From Burkholderiaceae bacterium (lineage in GTDB: Bacteria; Pseudomonadota; Gammaproteobacteria; Burkholderiales; Burkholderiaceae_C), in assembly GCA_913776825.1 (NCBI GenBank), contig CAJYPV010000020.1, forward strand, positions 1 through 64,000: a stretch of 64,000 bases of DNA, given 5' to 3'. How positions within the stretch are numbered: position 1 is the stretch's first letter; each line of letters begins with the position of its first letter. Shown here piece after piece: positions 18,573 through 27,959 of the stretch. The notes below the pieces were generated by a model. The model worked only from the letters and a program-made list of their open reading frames with translations. It had not been told where the DNA came from and did not search any database. The translations under genes and the position numbers were made by a program.

Positions 18573-19634
18573 GTGAAACAGATCCAGGTTTCAGAGCTGA
18601 TCGCCGCCTTGGGCGGCGATCTTGTTGGTGCGGGCGATACCGTCATCCGCGCCATCGCACCGCTGGAAGACGCGGGTCCGGACGCGATCGCGTTCCTCTC
18701 CAATCCCAAGTACCAGCCGCAGCTCGCCACCACCGGCGCCGCTTGCGTGATCGTGTCGCCGGCCTCGGCCGAGGCCGCCTCCGCCCGCCGCGGCGAGGGC
18801 CAGGTCGCCTGCTGCATCGTCACCCGCGACCCCTACCTCTATTTCGCCCGACTGACCCAGTGGTGGGTGCGGAACATGCGCCCGACGCGCGCCGTGGCCG
18901 CGGTCCATCCGACCGCCTGCGTTGCTTCGGATGCCCACATCGGTCAGGACGTCGAGATCGGCCCCTTCGCCGTGATCGAATCCGGCGCCCGTCTTGGTGA
19001 CGGCGTGCGCATCGGCGCGCATTGCGTCGTCGGGCATGACGCGGTGATCGGCGCGGGCACCCGGCTCGAGCCGCTTGTCGTGTTCGGTTTCGATTGCCAG
19101 ATCGGCGAGCGCGGTCTCATCCACAGCGGCGTGGTGATCGGTGCGGACGGCTTCGGCTTTGCGCCCACCGCCGGCGACGCAGGCGTGAAGTGGGTCAAGA
19201 TCGAGCAGCTCGGCGCGGTCCGCATCGGCCATGACGTCGAGATCGGCGCCAACACCTGCATCGATCGCGGCGCACTGGGCGACACCGTCATCGCGGACGA
19301 CGTCATCATCGACAACCTCGTCCAGATCGCCCACAACGTCAAGATCGGGCGCGGCACGGCGGTCGCCGGCGCGGTGGCCATCGCCGGCAGCGCCGAGATC
19401 GGCGCCAACTGCATCCTCGCCGGTGCGGCGCGGATCAACGGGCACATCAAGATCACTGACAACGTGCAGATCGGCCCGACGGCGCCGATCAGCAGCAGCA
19501 TCACCAAGCCGGGCGCCTACGCCGGCATGTATCCATTCGACGAAGCAGGCAACTGGGAAAAGAGCGCAGCAACGCTGCGCAAGTTGTATGACCTGCGACA
19601 GCGCGTTCGGACGCTGGAAAAGAAGACGACATGA
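18573..19634 (+). CDS. lpxD: UDP-3-O-acylglucosamine N-acyltransferase
   Basis: 353 residues. LpxD adds the N-linked hydroxyacyl chain from acyl-ACP in lipid A synthesis. The N-terminal uridine-binding domain is followed by many hexapeptide repeats (pattern IGxxxxI) forming a left-handed beta helix. The catalytic His is in the [11 protein letters not shown] region. The C-terminal helix is rich in charged residues. The GTG start follows the skp TAA with no gap; the end overlaps fabZ by four bases. Confidence 0.97.
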   Translation: MKQIQVSELIAALGGDLVGAGDTVIRAIAPLEDAGPDAIAFLSNPKYQPQLATTGAACVIVSPASAEAASARRGEGQVACCIVTRDPYLYFARLTQWWVRNMRPTRAVAAVHPTACVASDAHIGQDVEIGPFAVIESGARLGDGVRIGAHCVVGHDAVIGAGTRLEPLVVFGFDCQIGERGLIHSGVVIGADGFGFAPTAGDAGVKWVKIEQLGAVRIGHDVEIGANTCIDRGALGDTVIADDVIIDNLVQIAHNVKIGRGTAVAGAVAIAGSAEIGANCILAGAARINGHIKITDNVQIGPTAPISSSITKPGAYAGMYPFDEAGNWEKSAATLRKLYDLRQRVRTLEKKTT

Positions 19635-20086
19635 ACGAGACCCGCATCGACATCCACGCCATCCTCGAGAAGCTGCCGCATCGCTATCCCATCCTCCTGG
19701 TCGACCGCGTCCTGGAAGTGGAGAAGGGCGTGCGCATCCGCGCCTTGAAGAACGTCAGCATCAACGAGCCATTTTTCCAGGGCCATTTCCCGCATCGCCC
19801 GGTCATGCCGGGCGTGCTGATCCTGGAAGCGCTGGCGCAGGCGGCCACGCTGCTGGCGGTCGAAAGCTACGACTTCACGCTCGATGAGAATCATGTCGTC
19901 TATTTCGCCGGCATCGATGGCGCGCGCTTCAAGCGTCCGGTCGAACCAGGCGATCAACTGATCCTGGACGTCACGCTGGAACGCGCCAAGGCCGGCATCT
20001 ACAAGTTCGGCGCCAAGGCGCTGGTCGGTCAGGACACGGTCGCCGAGGCCAGCCTGATGTGCACCATGCGCAAGCTGGACTGCTGA
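19631..20086 (+). CDS. fabZ: 3-hydroxyacyl-[acyl-carrier-protein] dehydratase FabZ
   Basis: 151 residues, hot-dog fold. FabZ dehydrates 3-hydroxyacyl-ACP in fatty-acid elongation, competing with LpxA and LpxD for the same hydroxyacyl-ACP pool. Catalytic residues are H52 in [14 protein letters not shown] and E66 in [10 protein letters not shown]. Its place inside the lpx cluster is the usual proteobacterial order and reflects the shared substrate. Confidence 0.98.
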   Translation: MNETRIDIHAILEKLPHRYPILLVDRVLEVEKGVRIRALKNVSINEPFFQGHFPHRPVMPGVLILEALAQAATLLAVESYDFTLDENHVVYFAGIDGARFKRPVEPGDQLILDVTLERAKAGIYKFGAKALVGQDTVAEASLMCTMRKLDC

Positions 20087-20111
20087 GGCCCAAAGCTTCC
20101 CGAACGCGAAC

Positions 20112-20903
20112 ATGGCCAAGATCCATCCCACCGCCATCATCGATCCCAAGGCGCAGCTCGATGACACCGTCGAGGTCGGCCCGTACGCGGTGATCGGCCC
20201 CGAGGTGCGCATCGGCGCCGGCACCACCATCGGCCCGCACACCGTGGTGGAAGGCAAGACCACGATCGGTCGCGACAACCGCATCTTCCAGTTCGCCTCC
20301 ATCGGCGCCATGCCGCAGGACATGAGCCATGGCGGCGAAGTGACCGAGCTGGTGATCGGCGACCGCAACACCATCCGCGAGTTCTGCACCTTCAACACCG
20401 GCACCTTCAAGGAGCAGGGTGTCACCCGCGTGGGTTCGGACAACTGGATCATGGCCTACGTGCATCTGGCCCATGACGTGGTGGTCGGTGACCACTGCGT
20501 GCTGGCCAACAACGCCACGCTGGCCGGCCATGTGCATGTCGGCGATTGGGCCACCATCGGCGGCCTGACCGGCGTGCATCAGTTCGTGCATGTCGGTGCG
20601 CACGCGATGATCGGTTTCCAGGGCCATGTGGCGCAAGACGTGGCCCCGTACATGACGGTGGACGGCAATCCGCTGACGGTGCGCGCGGTCAACCTGACCG
20701 GTTTGCGCCGGCGTGGTTTCAGCAATGAGCGCATCGGCATGATCCGTCAGATGCACAAGCTGCTGTTCCGCGATGCGCTGACGCTGGAGCAATCGGTCCA
20801 GGCGATCGACGCGCTCAAGGCCGACCAGGACGCCGCCACGGTGGCGGACATCCAGCTGATGCTGGACTTCCTCGCGACCGCCAAGCGCGGGCTCGTGCGC
20901 TGA
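20112..20903 (+). CDS. lpxA: UDP-N-acetylglucosamine O-acyltransferase
   Basis: 263 residues. LpxA catalyses the first step of lipid A synthesis, transferring a hydroxyacyl group to O3 of UDP-GlcNAc. Hexapeptide repeats make a left-handed beta helix from the N-terminus to about residue 190. The catalytic His is H121 in [12 protein letters not shown]. The segment [20 protein letters not shown] belongs to the active-site rim. A helical C-terminal domain follows. The stop is one base from the lpxB ATG. Confidence 0.98.
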   Translation: MAKIHPTAIIDPKAQLDDTVEVGPYAVIGPEVRIGAGTTIGPHTVVEGKTTIGRDNRIFQFASIGAMPQDMSHGGEVTELVIGDRNTIREFCTFNTGTFKEQGVTRVGSDNWIMAYVHLAHDVVVGDHCVLANNATLAGHVHVGDWATIGGLTGVHQFVHVGAHAMIGFQGHVAQDVAPYMTVDGNPLTVRAVNLTGLRRRGFSNERIGMIRQMHKLLFRDALTLEQSVQAIDALKADQDAATVADIQLMLDFLATAKRGLVR

Positions 20904-20904
20904 C

Positions 20905-22053
20905 ATGACCTCCACCACGGATCCTCGTCTGGGCCTGGTGGCTGGCGAGGCCTCCGGGGACTTGCTGGCCAGCCTGCTGATGCAGGGCTTGAAGGCCCGC
21001 TGGCCGGCGCTGAGCGCCGCGGGCATCGGCGGCCCGCGCATGCAGAGCCAGGGCTTCGACGCCTGGTGGCCCAGCCACAAGCTGTCAATCTTCGGCTACT
21101 GGGACGCGATCAAGAACATCCGCGAGCTGCTGTCGATTCGCCGCCAGCTCGGTGACCGGCTGCTTCAGGAGCGCCCGTCGCTGTTCGTCGGCGTGGATGC
21201 GCCCGATTTCAACTTCGGCCTGGAACGGCGCCTGCGCGAGGGCGGCATCAAGACGGTGCATTTCGTCTGCCCCTCGATCTGGGCCTGGCGCCCGGAGCGG
21301 GTCCACACCATCAAGCGCAGCGCGGACCATGTGCTGTGCCTCTTCCCCTTCGAGCCCGCGCTGCTTCATCAGCATGGCATCGGCGCCACCTACGTGGGCC
21401 ATCCGTTGGCCGATGAAATCCCGCTGGAGCCGCCGCGCGCGGAAGCGAGACGCACGCTGGGCCTGGGCGATGACGAGACCGTCATCGCGTTGCTGCCGGG
21501 CAGCCGTCGCAGCGAGCTGACCTACATCGGCCCCCCGTTGCTGGACGCGGCTCAGCGCATGGCGCGGGCGCGGCCCGGGCTGCGCTTCGTGATCCCGGTG
21601 GCGCCGGGCTTGCGCGCGATGGCGGAGGCGCTGGTGCAGTCGCACGGTGACGGCTTGTCGCTGACGCTGCTCGATGGCCACGCCCATGACGCGCTCGCCG
21701 CTTGCGATCTGACGCTGGTCGCCAGCGGCACCGCCACGCTGGAAGCGGCGCTCTACAAGCGACCGATGGTGATCGCCTACAAGCTGCACTGGTTCAATGC
21801 GTGGCGGATGAAGGGCAAGGCCTTGATGCCGTGGGTCGGACTGCCCAACGTTCTGGCTGGCGAATCGCTGGTGCCGGAATGCTTGCAGGACGACTGCACC
21901 GGCGAGAAGATCGCTGCCGAAGGGCTGGCCTGGCTGGACGACGCGCCGAGGCGCGCACGTCTGCAGCAGCGCTTCCTCGAGATCCACCACACGCTGCGCT
22001 GCAATACCGCGCAAAGGGCCGGCGATGCGATCGCGCAAATCCTTGGCGCCTGA
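20905..22053 (+). CDS. lpxB: Lipid-A-disaccharide synthase
   Basis: 382 residues, GT19 glycosyltransferase of GT-B fold. It joins UDP-diacylglucosamine and lipid X to form the lipid A disaccharide at the inner membrane. Family motifs: [16 protein letters not shown] at the N-terminus, [27 protein letters not shown], and [19 protein letters not shown] in the donor site. It overlaps rnhB by 29 bases, so the two are probably coupled. Confidence 0.98.
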   Translation: MTSTTDPRLGLVAGEASGDLLASLLMQGLKARWPALSAAGIGGPRMQSQGFDAWWPSHKLSIFGYWDAIKNIRELLSIRRQLGDRLLQERPSLFVGVDAPDFNFGLERRLREGGIKTVHFVCPSIWAWRPERVHTIKRSADHVLCLFPFEPALLHQHGIGATYVGHPLADEIPLEPPRAEARRTLGLGDDETVIALLPGSRRSELTYIGPPLLDAAQRMARARPGLRFVIPVAPGLRAMAEALVQSHGDGLSLTLLDGHAHDALAACDLTLVASGTATLEAALYKRPMVIAYKLHWFNAWRMKGKALMPWVGLPNVLAGESLVPECLQDDCTGEKIAAEGLAWLDDAPRRARLQQRFLEIHHTLRCNTAQRAGDAIAQILGA

Positions 22054-22711
22054 GCAACTCGGTCTCGCCTGGGACCGCGAGGGTCTGCTGGCGGGCGTGG
22101 ACGAAGCCGGCCGGGGTCCGTTGGCCGGTCCGGTCGTGGCCGCCGCCGTGATCCTCGACGATCTGCAACCGATCGTCGGTCTCAACGATTCCAAAGTGCT
22201 GAGCGAGAAGAAGCGCGACCAGCTGTTCGAAGAGATCCGCGCCAAGGCGCTGTGCTTCTGCATCGCGGAAGCCAGCGTCGAGGAGATCGATCGGATCAAC
22301 ATCCTGCAGGCCACGATGCTGGCGATGCGCCGCGCCGTCGAAGGGCTGCGTCTGAAGCCCGGCAAGGTGCAGGTCGATGGCAACCGGCTGCCGGTGCTGC
22401 GCATTCCGGCGGAGGCGATCGTCAAGGGCGATGCGCTGGTGCCGTCGATCTCTGCGGCCTCCATCTTGGCCAAAGTGCATCGCGACCGGCTCTGCGTGCA
22501 GATGCATGAGCAGCATCCGCAATACGGCTTCGCCACGCACAAGGGCTACGGCACCCGCGAGCATCTGGAAGCGCTGCGCCTGCACGGGGCCAGCACCTGG
22601 CATCGGCAGAGCTTCGCGCCGGTGCGCTCGACCTTGTCCGAGCTGGTGGCCGCGACCGAGAACGCCAAGCGCGAACGCGGCGCGGATCGCGCGTCGGCGG
22701 AGTTCCGATGA
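22025..22711 (+). CDS. rnhB: Ribonuclease HII
   Basis: 228 residues. RNase HII removes RNA from RNA-DNA hybrids and single ribonucleotides from DNA. The active-site acids start at D26-E27 in [18 protein letters not shown]; further motifs are [22 protein letters not shown] and the structural [17 protein letters not shown]. The N-terminal 20 residues overlap the end of lpxB, so an internal start is possible. It ends four bases into the next gene, in the conserved lpxB-rnhB order. Confidence 0.97.
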   Translation: MRSRKSLAPEQLGLAWDREGLLAGVDEAGRGPLAGPVVAAAVILDDLQPIVGLNDSKVLSEKKRDQLFEEIRAKALCFCIAEASVEEIDRINILQATMLAMRRAVEGLRLKPGKVQVDGNRLPVLRIPAEAIVKGDALVPSISAASILAKVHRDRLCVQMHEQHPQYGFATHKGYGTREHLEALRLHGASTWHRQSFAPVRSTLSELVAATENAKRERGADRASAEFR

Positions 22712-23490
22712 GCTGGTTGCCGATCTCGTCTCGCGACAATCCTCATCTGCAGCGGCTGCGCAAGCTGGCGCAAGAAGGCAGCGCTTACCGCAAGCTCGGC
22801 GGTGTCTGGCTGGAAGGCGACCACCTGGCGCGCGCGGCAGTGCAGCGCGGGCTGCGTCCCGCACTGGCGCTGATCACCGACGTCGCCGCGCAGGACGACA
22901 CGCTGCGTGCGCTGGCCGATGAAGCGCCGCGGGTGCTGGTGGTCCCCGCCGCCTTGTTCAAGACCGTGTCGGGGCTGGAGTCGCCGGCGCAGATCGGCTT
23001 CGAGCTGAGTCTGCCCCAGATGTCGACGATCGAGCCGCAGGTCGATACCGTCGTGCTCGATCGTCTGCAGGATGCCGGCAATGTCGGCACGATCCTGCGC
23101 AGCGCGGGCGCGCTCGGTTTCCGTCAGGTGCTGGCGCTCAAGGGCACGGCGGCGCTCTGGTCGCCGAAAGTGTTGCGAGCCGGCATGGGCGCGCATTTCG
23201 GGTTGCGTCTGGTCGAAGGGCTGCAGGAGCAGGACCTGGCCGCGCTGCGCGTGCCGATGCTGGCCACCAGCTCGCATGCCGACGCCATGCTGCACGCCGC
23301 GGATCTGCCGCAGCCCTGCGCCTGGGTGCTGGGCCATGAAGGGCAGGGCGTTTCGGAGGCGCTGATGGCCCGCTGCGCGCTGCGGGTCGGCATTCCGCAG
23401 CCGGGCGGCGAAGAATCGCTGAATGTGGCCAGCGCCGCGTCGATCTGCCTCTACGAATCGGCGCGTCGGCGTTTGACGGGCGCGCGCTGA
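22708..23490 (+). CDS. TrmH/SpoU family RNA 2'-O-methyltransferase
   Basis: 260 residues, SPOUT class with the C-terminal trefoil knot. All three SpoU motifs are visible: [31 protein letters not shown] and the SAM-loop motif [15 protein letters not shown]. An N-terminal substrate-binding domain of the L30e/L7Ae type is likely (about residues 10-100). The target, probably a 23S rRNA or tRNA ribose, cannot be told from sequence. It overlaps rnhB by four bases and closes the long plus-strand run. Confidence 0.92.
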   Translation: MSWLPISSRDNPHLQRLRKLAQEGSAYRKLGGVWLEGDHLARAAVQRGLRPALALITDVAAQDDTLRALADEAPRVLVVPAALFKTVSGLESPAQIGFELSLPQMSTIEPQVDTVVLDRLQDAGNVGTILRSAGALGFRQVLALKGTAALWSPKVLRAGMGAHFGLRLVEGLQEQDLAALRVPMLATSSHADAMLHAADLPQPCAWVLGHEGQGVSEALMARCALRVGIPQPGGEESLNVASAASICLYESARRRLTGAR

Positions 23491-23563
23491 GCGCGTGCGG
23501 GTGAGCGGGATCGGCCACCGTCGGCGCGGTGAGCCGTGCCACCGCGCCCAGTCCCCGCGCTGA

Positions 23564-24385
23564 TCAATACATCAGCCGATCCGGCCGGATGTCGCGCAGG
23601 ATGGTGGTGGCGATTTCCTCGATCGACTTGTGGGTCGACGACAGCCAGGAAATGCCGGCCTTCTTCATCATCGTCTCGGCTTCGCGCACCTCGTAATGGC
23701 AGTTCATCAGGTCCGCATACTTGCTGCCGGGCCGGCGCTCATTGCGCACCTGGGCCAGGCGCTCGGGATCGATGGTCAGGCCGAAGCACTTCTTCCGATG
23801 AGGCACCAGCAGTGACGGCAAGGCGCCACGCTCGAAGTCCTCCGGGATCAGCGGATAGTTGGCCGCCTTGATGCCGTGCTGCATCGCCAGATAGAGCGAC
23901 GTCGGCGTCTTGCCGCAGCGGCTCACGCCGACCAGGATCACATCGGCGGAATCGAGGTTCTTCGCGGACTGACCGTCGTCATGCGCCAGCGAGAAATTGA
24001 TGGCTTCGATCCGGTCGTGATATTCCTGGCTCTTGGCCACATCCGAGAAGCGGCCGACGCGGTGGTTGGACTTGATGTTGAGCTCGTCCTCCAACGGCGC
24101 GATGAAGGTGCCGAACATGTCCAGCACCAGGCCCTGACATTCCTGGCGCACCACATTGAGCACCTCGCGGTTCACCAGCGTGGCGAAGACGATCGGCCGC
24201 AGACCCTCGCGCTGACCGGTCTCGTTGATCTCGCGCACCAGTTGCCGCGCCTTGTCCCCGTTGTCGACGAAGGGGCGCCGGACATGGCGGGCCTTGACGG
24301 CAAACTGGGCCAGGATCGAGTTACCGAAGGTTTCGGCGGTGATGCCGGTGCCGTCCGAGACGAAGAACACGGTGTGCTGGGTCAT
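23564..24385 (-). CDS. ppsR: PEP synthase regulatory protein (bifunctional kinase/pyrophosphorylase)
   Basis: 273 residues, DUF299 family. It inactivates PEP synthase by ADP-dependent phosphorylation of an active-site Thr and reactivates it by Pi-dependent removal. The N-terminus FFVSDGTGITAETFG and the P-loop-like GVSRCGKTPTSLYLA are the family hallmarks. The start MTQHTVFFVSDG matches family N-termini; an ATG 93 bases upstream is rejected because the extra residues are Pro/Ser-rich. It is divergent from ppsA, its substrate, which supports the call. Confidence 0.95.
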   Translation of the reverse strand: MTQHTVFFVSDGTGITAETFGNSILAQFAVKARHVRRPFVDNGDKARQLVREINETGQREGLRPIVFATLVNREVLNVVRQECQGLVLDMFGTFIAPLEDELNIKSNHRVGRFSDVAKSQEYHDRIEAINFSLAHDDGQSAKNLDSADVILVGVSRCGKTPTSLYLAMQHGIKAANYPLIPEDFERGALPSLLVPHRKKCFGLTIDPERLAQVRNERRPGSKYADLMNCHYEVREAETMMKKAGISWLSSTHKSIEEIATTILRDIRPDRLMY

Positions 24386-24751
24386 GACTGGCCTTGAAGA
24401 GAAGATTCGGGCGGGTGGGGACGGGTGTCCGGGGAGGGGCGACGACCGCTGGCGGGCATCGGTGAAACAGGCGGGCACGTCGCGTGCCGCAGGCCTTCCG
24501 GCTCCTGGCCAGTCCCCGACTCAGGTTTACATCATAGAGGCGTGAACCCGTAGAATCGGCCGCAGTTTGCCCCTGTCCATCATGAACGCCGCGCCGCGAC
24601 TCCCACAAGAATCGACAAGACCTGTCGCGCGCTGCCTCATGTCCGTTCGTCTCCGCCACGCCGCTGGAGGCGGTCTGGTGCAGAGGTCCAACGGCGGCGC
24701 CGATGGCGTCGGACGAGGAGCCCCGGTTTTCCAACATCACGGAGTTTTCCC
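24386..24751 (+). promoter_or_regulatory. Divergent ppsR-ppsA control region
   Basis: 366 bp without a gene. Toward ppsA there is a possible sigma-70 promoter, TTTACA (24526-24531) and TAGAAT (24551-24556), with a rather long 19-bp spacer. This would give a leader of about 190 nt. No clear promoter for ppsR and no terminator is seen. Confidence 0.45.
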
Positions 24752-27163
24752 ATGTCTGATGCACGCTTCGAGGCGACCGCCCTGGTCGTACCCTTCGAGA
24801 AACTGAGGATGACCGACGTCGAGTCGGTGGGCGGAAAGAACGCCTCCCTCGGCGAAATGATTTCCCAGCTGGCCGATGCCGGCGTGCGGGTGCCCGGCGG
24901 CTTTGCCACCACCGCCCATGCCTTCCGCAATTTCCTGCGCCACGAAGGTCTGGATGCGCGCATCCAGAAGCGCCTGGCCGACCTCAACACCGACGATGTG
25001 CGTGCGCTGGCGCAAGCCGGTGCTGAAATCCGCGGCTGGCTGGAAGCCCAACCGTTCCCGGCGGATCTGGAAGCGGCCATCCGCGCCGAGTTCGCGCGCC
25101 TGACCGAAGGCAACCCCGACGCCTCCTTCGCCGTGCGCTCCTCCGCCACCGCGGAAGATCTGCCGGATGCGTCCTTCGCCGGCCAGCAGGAAACTTTCCT
25201 GAACGTTGTCGGCATCGAAGACGTCCTGCACAAGATGAAGGAAGTGTTCGCGTCGCTCTACAACGACCGCGCGATCAGCTACCGCGTGCACAAGGGCTTT
25301 GCCCACAGCGACGTCGCTCTGTCGGCCGGCGTGCAACGCATGGTGCGTTCGGACCTGGGCGCGGCCGGTGTGATGTTCACCATCGACACCGAATCCGGCT
25401 TCAAGGATGTGGTGTTCATCACTTCGAGCTACGGCCTGGGCGAGACCGTGGTGCAAGGCGCGGTCAACCCGGACGAGTTCTATGTCCACAAGCCGGCCCT
25501 GCAGCGCGAGAAGTTCGCGCTGATCCGCCGCAACCTCGGCTCCAAGCTGATCCAGATGACCTTCGCGACGCCGGAGGAAAAGGCCGCGACCGGCAAGCTG
25601 GTGAAGACGGTGGATGTGGAAGTCGAGCAGCGCAACCGCTATTCGCTGAATGACGACGACGTCATCCAGCTGGCCCGCTACGCCATGATCATCGAGCAGC
25701 ACTATGGCCGCCCGATGGACATCGAATGGGGCAAGGACGGCAACGACGGTCTGCTCTACATCCTGCAGGCGCGGCCGGAAACGGTGAAGAGCCAGGCCGA
25801 AGGCCAGGTCGAACAGCGCTTCAAGCTCAAAGGCCAGGGCACGGTGCTGGCCGAAGGCCGCGCGATCGGTCAGAAGATCGGCACGGGCCCGGTGCGGCTG
25901 GTCGACAGCGTCGCCGAAATGGAGCGGGTGCAGCCGGGCGATGTGCTGGTCACCGACATGACCGACCCGAACTGGGAGCCGGTGATGAAACGCGCCAGCG
26001 CGATCGTCACCAACCGCGGCGGTCGCACCTGCCACGCGGCCATCATCGCGCGTGAACTGGGCATCCCGGCCGTGGTCGGTTGTGGCGATGCCACCGACAA
26101 GCTCAAGGATGGCCAACTCGTCACCGTGGCCTGCTCGGAAGGCGACACCGGCTACATCTACGACGGCCTGCTGGAAACCGAAGTCAGCGAAGTGCATCGC
26201 GGCGAAATGCCGTACTGCCAGGTCAAGATCATGATGAACGTCGGCAATCCGCAGCTGGCCTTCAACTTCGCGCAGATGCCCAACAACGGCGTGGGTCTGG
26301 CGCGCCTGGAATTCATCATCAACAACAACATCGGCGTCCATCCGAAGGCGATCCTCGACTATCCGAATGTCGACACCGACCTGAAGAAGGCCGTCGAATC
26401 CGTCGCGCGTGGTCATGCGTCGCCGCGAGCGTTCTATGTCGACAAGCTGGCCGAAGGTATCGCGACCATCGCGGCTGCGTTCTGGCCGCAGCCGGTCATC
26501 GTTCGCCTCTCCGACTTCAAGAGCAACGAGTACCGCAAGCTGATCGGCGGCTCGCGCTACGAGCCGGACGAAGAGAACCCGATGCTGGGCTTCCGTGGCG
26601 CCTCGCGCTACATCAGCGGCGAGTTCTCCGACGCCTTCGCCATGGAATGCGAGGCGCTCAAGCGCGTGCGCAATGACATGGGTCTGACCAACGTCGAGAT
26701 CATGGTGCCCTTCGTGCGCACCGTGCGCCAGGCCGAGCAGGTCGTCGCGATGCTGGCCGAGCGTGGCCTCAAGCGCGCCGCAGCCGGCGGCCAGGACGGG
26801 CTGCGCGTCATCATGATGTGCGAAGTGCCGAGCAACGCCATCCTGGCCGAGCAGTTCCTGGAGCACTTCGACGGCATGTCCATCGGCTCCAACGACCTGA
26901 CCCAGTTGACCCTGGGCCTGGATCGTGACTCCGGTCTGGAGCTGTTGTCCGGCGACTTCGACGAACGCGACCCGGCGGTCAAGGCCATGATCTCCCGCGC
27001 CATCGCGGCCTGCCGGGCGACCGGCAAGTACGTCGGCATCTGCGGCCAGGGCCCCAGCGACCATCCCGACTTCGCCGACTGGCTGGCGGGCGAGGGCATC
27101 GTGTCGATCTCGTTGAACCCGGACTCGGTGATCGAGACCTGGCAGCGTCTGGCCAAGGGCTGA
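24752..27163 (+). CDS. ppsA: Phosphoenolpyruvate synthase
   Basis: 803 residues. PpsA makes PEP from pyruvate and ATP (releasing AMP and Pi), allowing growth on C3 compounds. The ATP-grasp domain fills the first 350 residues ([12 protein letters not shown] and [20 protein letters not shown]). The swivelling domain carries the phospho-His H428 in [17 protein letters not shown]. The C-terminal PEP/pyruvate TIM barrel includes [17 protein letters not shown] and the [13 protein letters not shown] segment with the catalytic Cys. A well-formed terminator follows. Confidence 0.98.
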   Translation: MSDARFEATALVVPFEKLRMTDVESVGGKNASLGEMISQLADAGVRVPGGFATTAHAFRNFLRHEGLDARIQKRLADLNTDDVRALAQAGAEIRGWLEAQPFPADLEAAIRAEFARLTEGNPDASFAVRSSATAEDLPDASFAGQQETFLNVVGIEDVLHKMKEVFASLYNDRAISYRVHKGFAHSDVALSAGVQRMVRSDLGAAGVMFTIDTESGFKDVVFITSSYGLGETVVQGAVNPDEFYVHKPALQREKFALIRRNLGSKLIQMTFATPEEKAATGKLVKTVDVEVEQRNRYSLNDDDVIQLARYAMIIEQHYGRPMDIEWGKDGNDGLLYILQARPETVKSQAEGQVEQRFKLKGQGTVLAEGRAIGQKIGTGPVRLVDSVAEMERVQPGDVLVTDMTDPNWEPVMKRASAIVTNRGGRTCHAAIIARELGIPAVVGCGDATDKLKDGQLVTVACSEGDTGYIYDGLLETEVSEVHRGEMPYCQVKIMMNVGNPQLAFNFAQMPNNGVGLARLEFIINNNIGVHPKAILDYPNVDTDLKKAVESVARGHASPRAFYVDKLAEGIATIAAAFWPQPVIVRLSDFKSNEYRKLIGGSRYEPDEENPMLGFRGASRYISGEFSDAFAMECEALKRVRNDMGLTNVEIMVPFVRTVRQAEQVVAMLAERGLKRAAAGGQDGLRVIMMCEVPSNAILAEQFLEHFDGMSIGSNDLTQLTLGLDRDSGLELLSGDFDERDPAVKAMISRAIAACRATGKYVGICGQGPSDHPDFADWLAGEGIVSISLNPDSVIETWQRLAKG

Positions 27164-27249
27164 TCCTCTCGCTGCTCGGGTGGGCCTCGTGGCGTTGGGC
27201 TGCGAGGTTCTTTCGAGCGGAGGATGACGCGTCTGGTGGCGTCTGAATG

Positions 27250-27290
27250 AAACCGCTTCTTGCCTTTGGCAGGGGGCGGTTTTCTTTTTT
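27250..27290 (+). terminator. Intrinsic terminator of ppsA
   Basis: AAACCGC (27250-27256) pairs with GCGGTTT (27276-27282) and is followed by TCTTTTTT. The internal part of the stem, with GCC and GGC, is also complementary. It lies about 87 bases after the ppsA stop. Confidence 0.85.
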
Positions 27291-27304
27291 GGCGGTTGTG
27301 GGTT

Positions 27305-27346
27305 TGGGTCGGGATGGGATGGGATGGGTTGGGTTGGGTTGGTGGG
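27305..27346 (+). repeat. G-rich GGGAT/GGGTT pentamer tract
   Basis: Consecutive GGGAT and GGGTT pentamers (about seven G-triplets in 42 bases) lie just past the ppsA terminator. Four or more closely spaced GGG runs on one strand fit the G-quadruplex pattern. Whether it folds or has a role is unknown. Confidence 0.8.
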
Positions 27347-27372
27347 ATTCTTGGGGGTGGAGTGGTTGGGGT

Positions 27373-27477
27373 GAGACCGCTCACCTGCACCGCTCGGCGC
27401 GCTGGGCCGCGAGGGCATGGGGCCTTGGCAGAGCCAAAACCCCAAGCCCTCCCGTCCTTGCATCACCGAGGACTGAC
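27373..27477 (+). repeat. 105-bp direct repeat, copy 1
   Basis: It starts GAGACCGCTCACC and ends GAGGACTGAC. It matches the copy at 27701-27805 at 102 of 105 bases by my reading. No strong reading frame is shared, so it looks like a non-coding duplication. Confidence 0.9.
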
Positions 27478-27588
27478 CGGACTGGGTTACCGCGCACATC
27501 GGGCGGCCTTTGGGTGGGGTGCTCGGGCTCTTGCTTCTGCTTCTGCTTTTGCGCATCGTCTGGCGGTGCGTTGCTCGGTGGGTGAAAC

Positions 27589-27653
27589 GGAGAGGCCGTC
27601 GACCACGAGGGCGAATGCGAAGCGCCTGAGCCAGCGTGGGCGACGGCCTCTCC
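27589..27653. repeat. 13-bp inverted repeat between the direct repeats
   Basis: GGAGAGGCCGTCG (27589-27601) and CGACGGCCTCTCC (27641-27653) are exact inverted copies, 39 bases apart. They could form a hairpin in RNA from either strand. No T-run follows, so it is not a typical terminator. Confidence 0.75.
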
Positions 27654-27700
27654 GGCTGCGCTGGTTGGGGGTGCCTCGATGGTGAACGCCAGCGAAGCGA

Positions 27701-27805
27701 GAGACCGCCCACCTACACCGCTCGGCGCGCTGGGCCGCGAGGGCATGGGGCCTTGGCAGAGCCAAAACCCCAAGCCCTCCCGTCCTTGCATCACCCAGGA
27801 CTGAC
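27701..27805 (+). repeat. 105-bp direct repeat, copy 2
   Basis: The second copy starts GAGACCGCCCACC and ends CAGGACTGAC, 328 bases after copy 1. Three substitutions separate the copies and no indels. The 154 bases from here to the symporter start hold its likely promoter region, but no convincing -35/-10 pair. Confidence 0.9.
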
Positions 27806-27959
27806 GGAGGAACGTCGAGCGGTGCGTCCACTGCTGCTTACCGCTGTCGCTTGCGCGAAGGAAGGTGGAGGTGGAGGGCGGGTTCGATGTCGAGAACGGT
27901 CTTTCCCACCGGGAAGATCGGGATGCCACGCCGTACGTCGCAGCGGATGATTGGGCCCC

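Noticed and set aside
24737-27712. 991-codon minus-strand frame opposite ppsA
   Set aside because: Composition-driven antisense frame across a well-supported gene and the repeat spacer.
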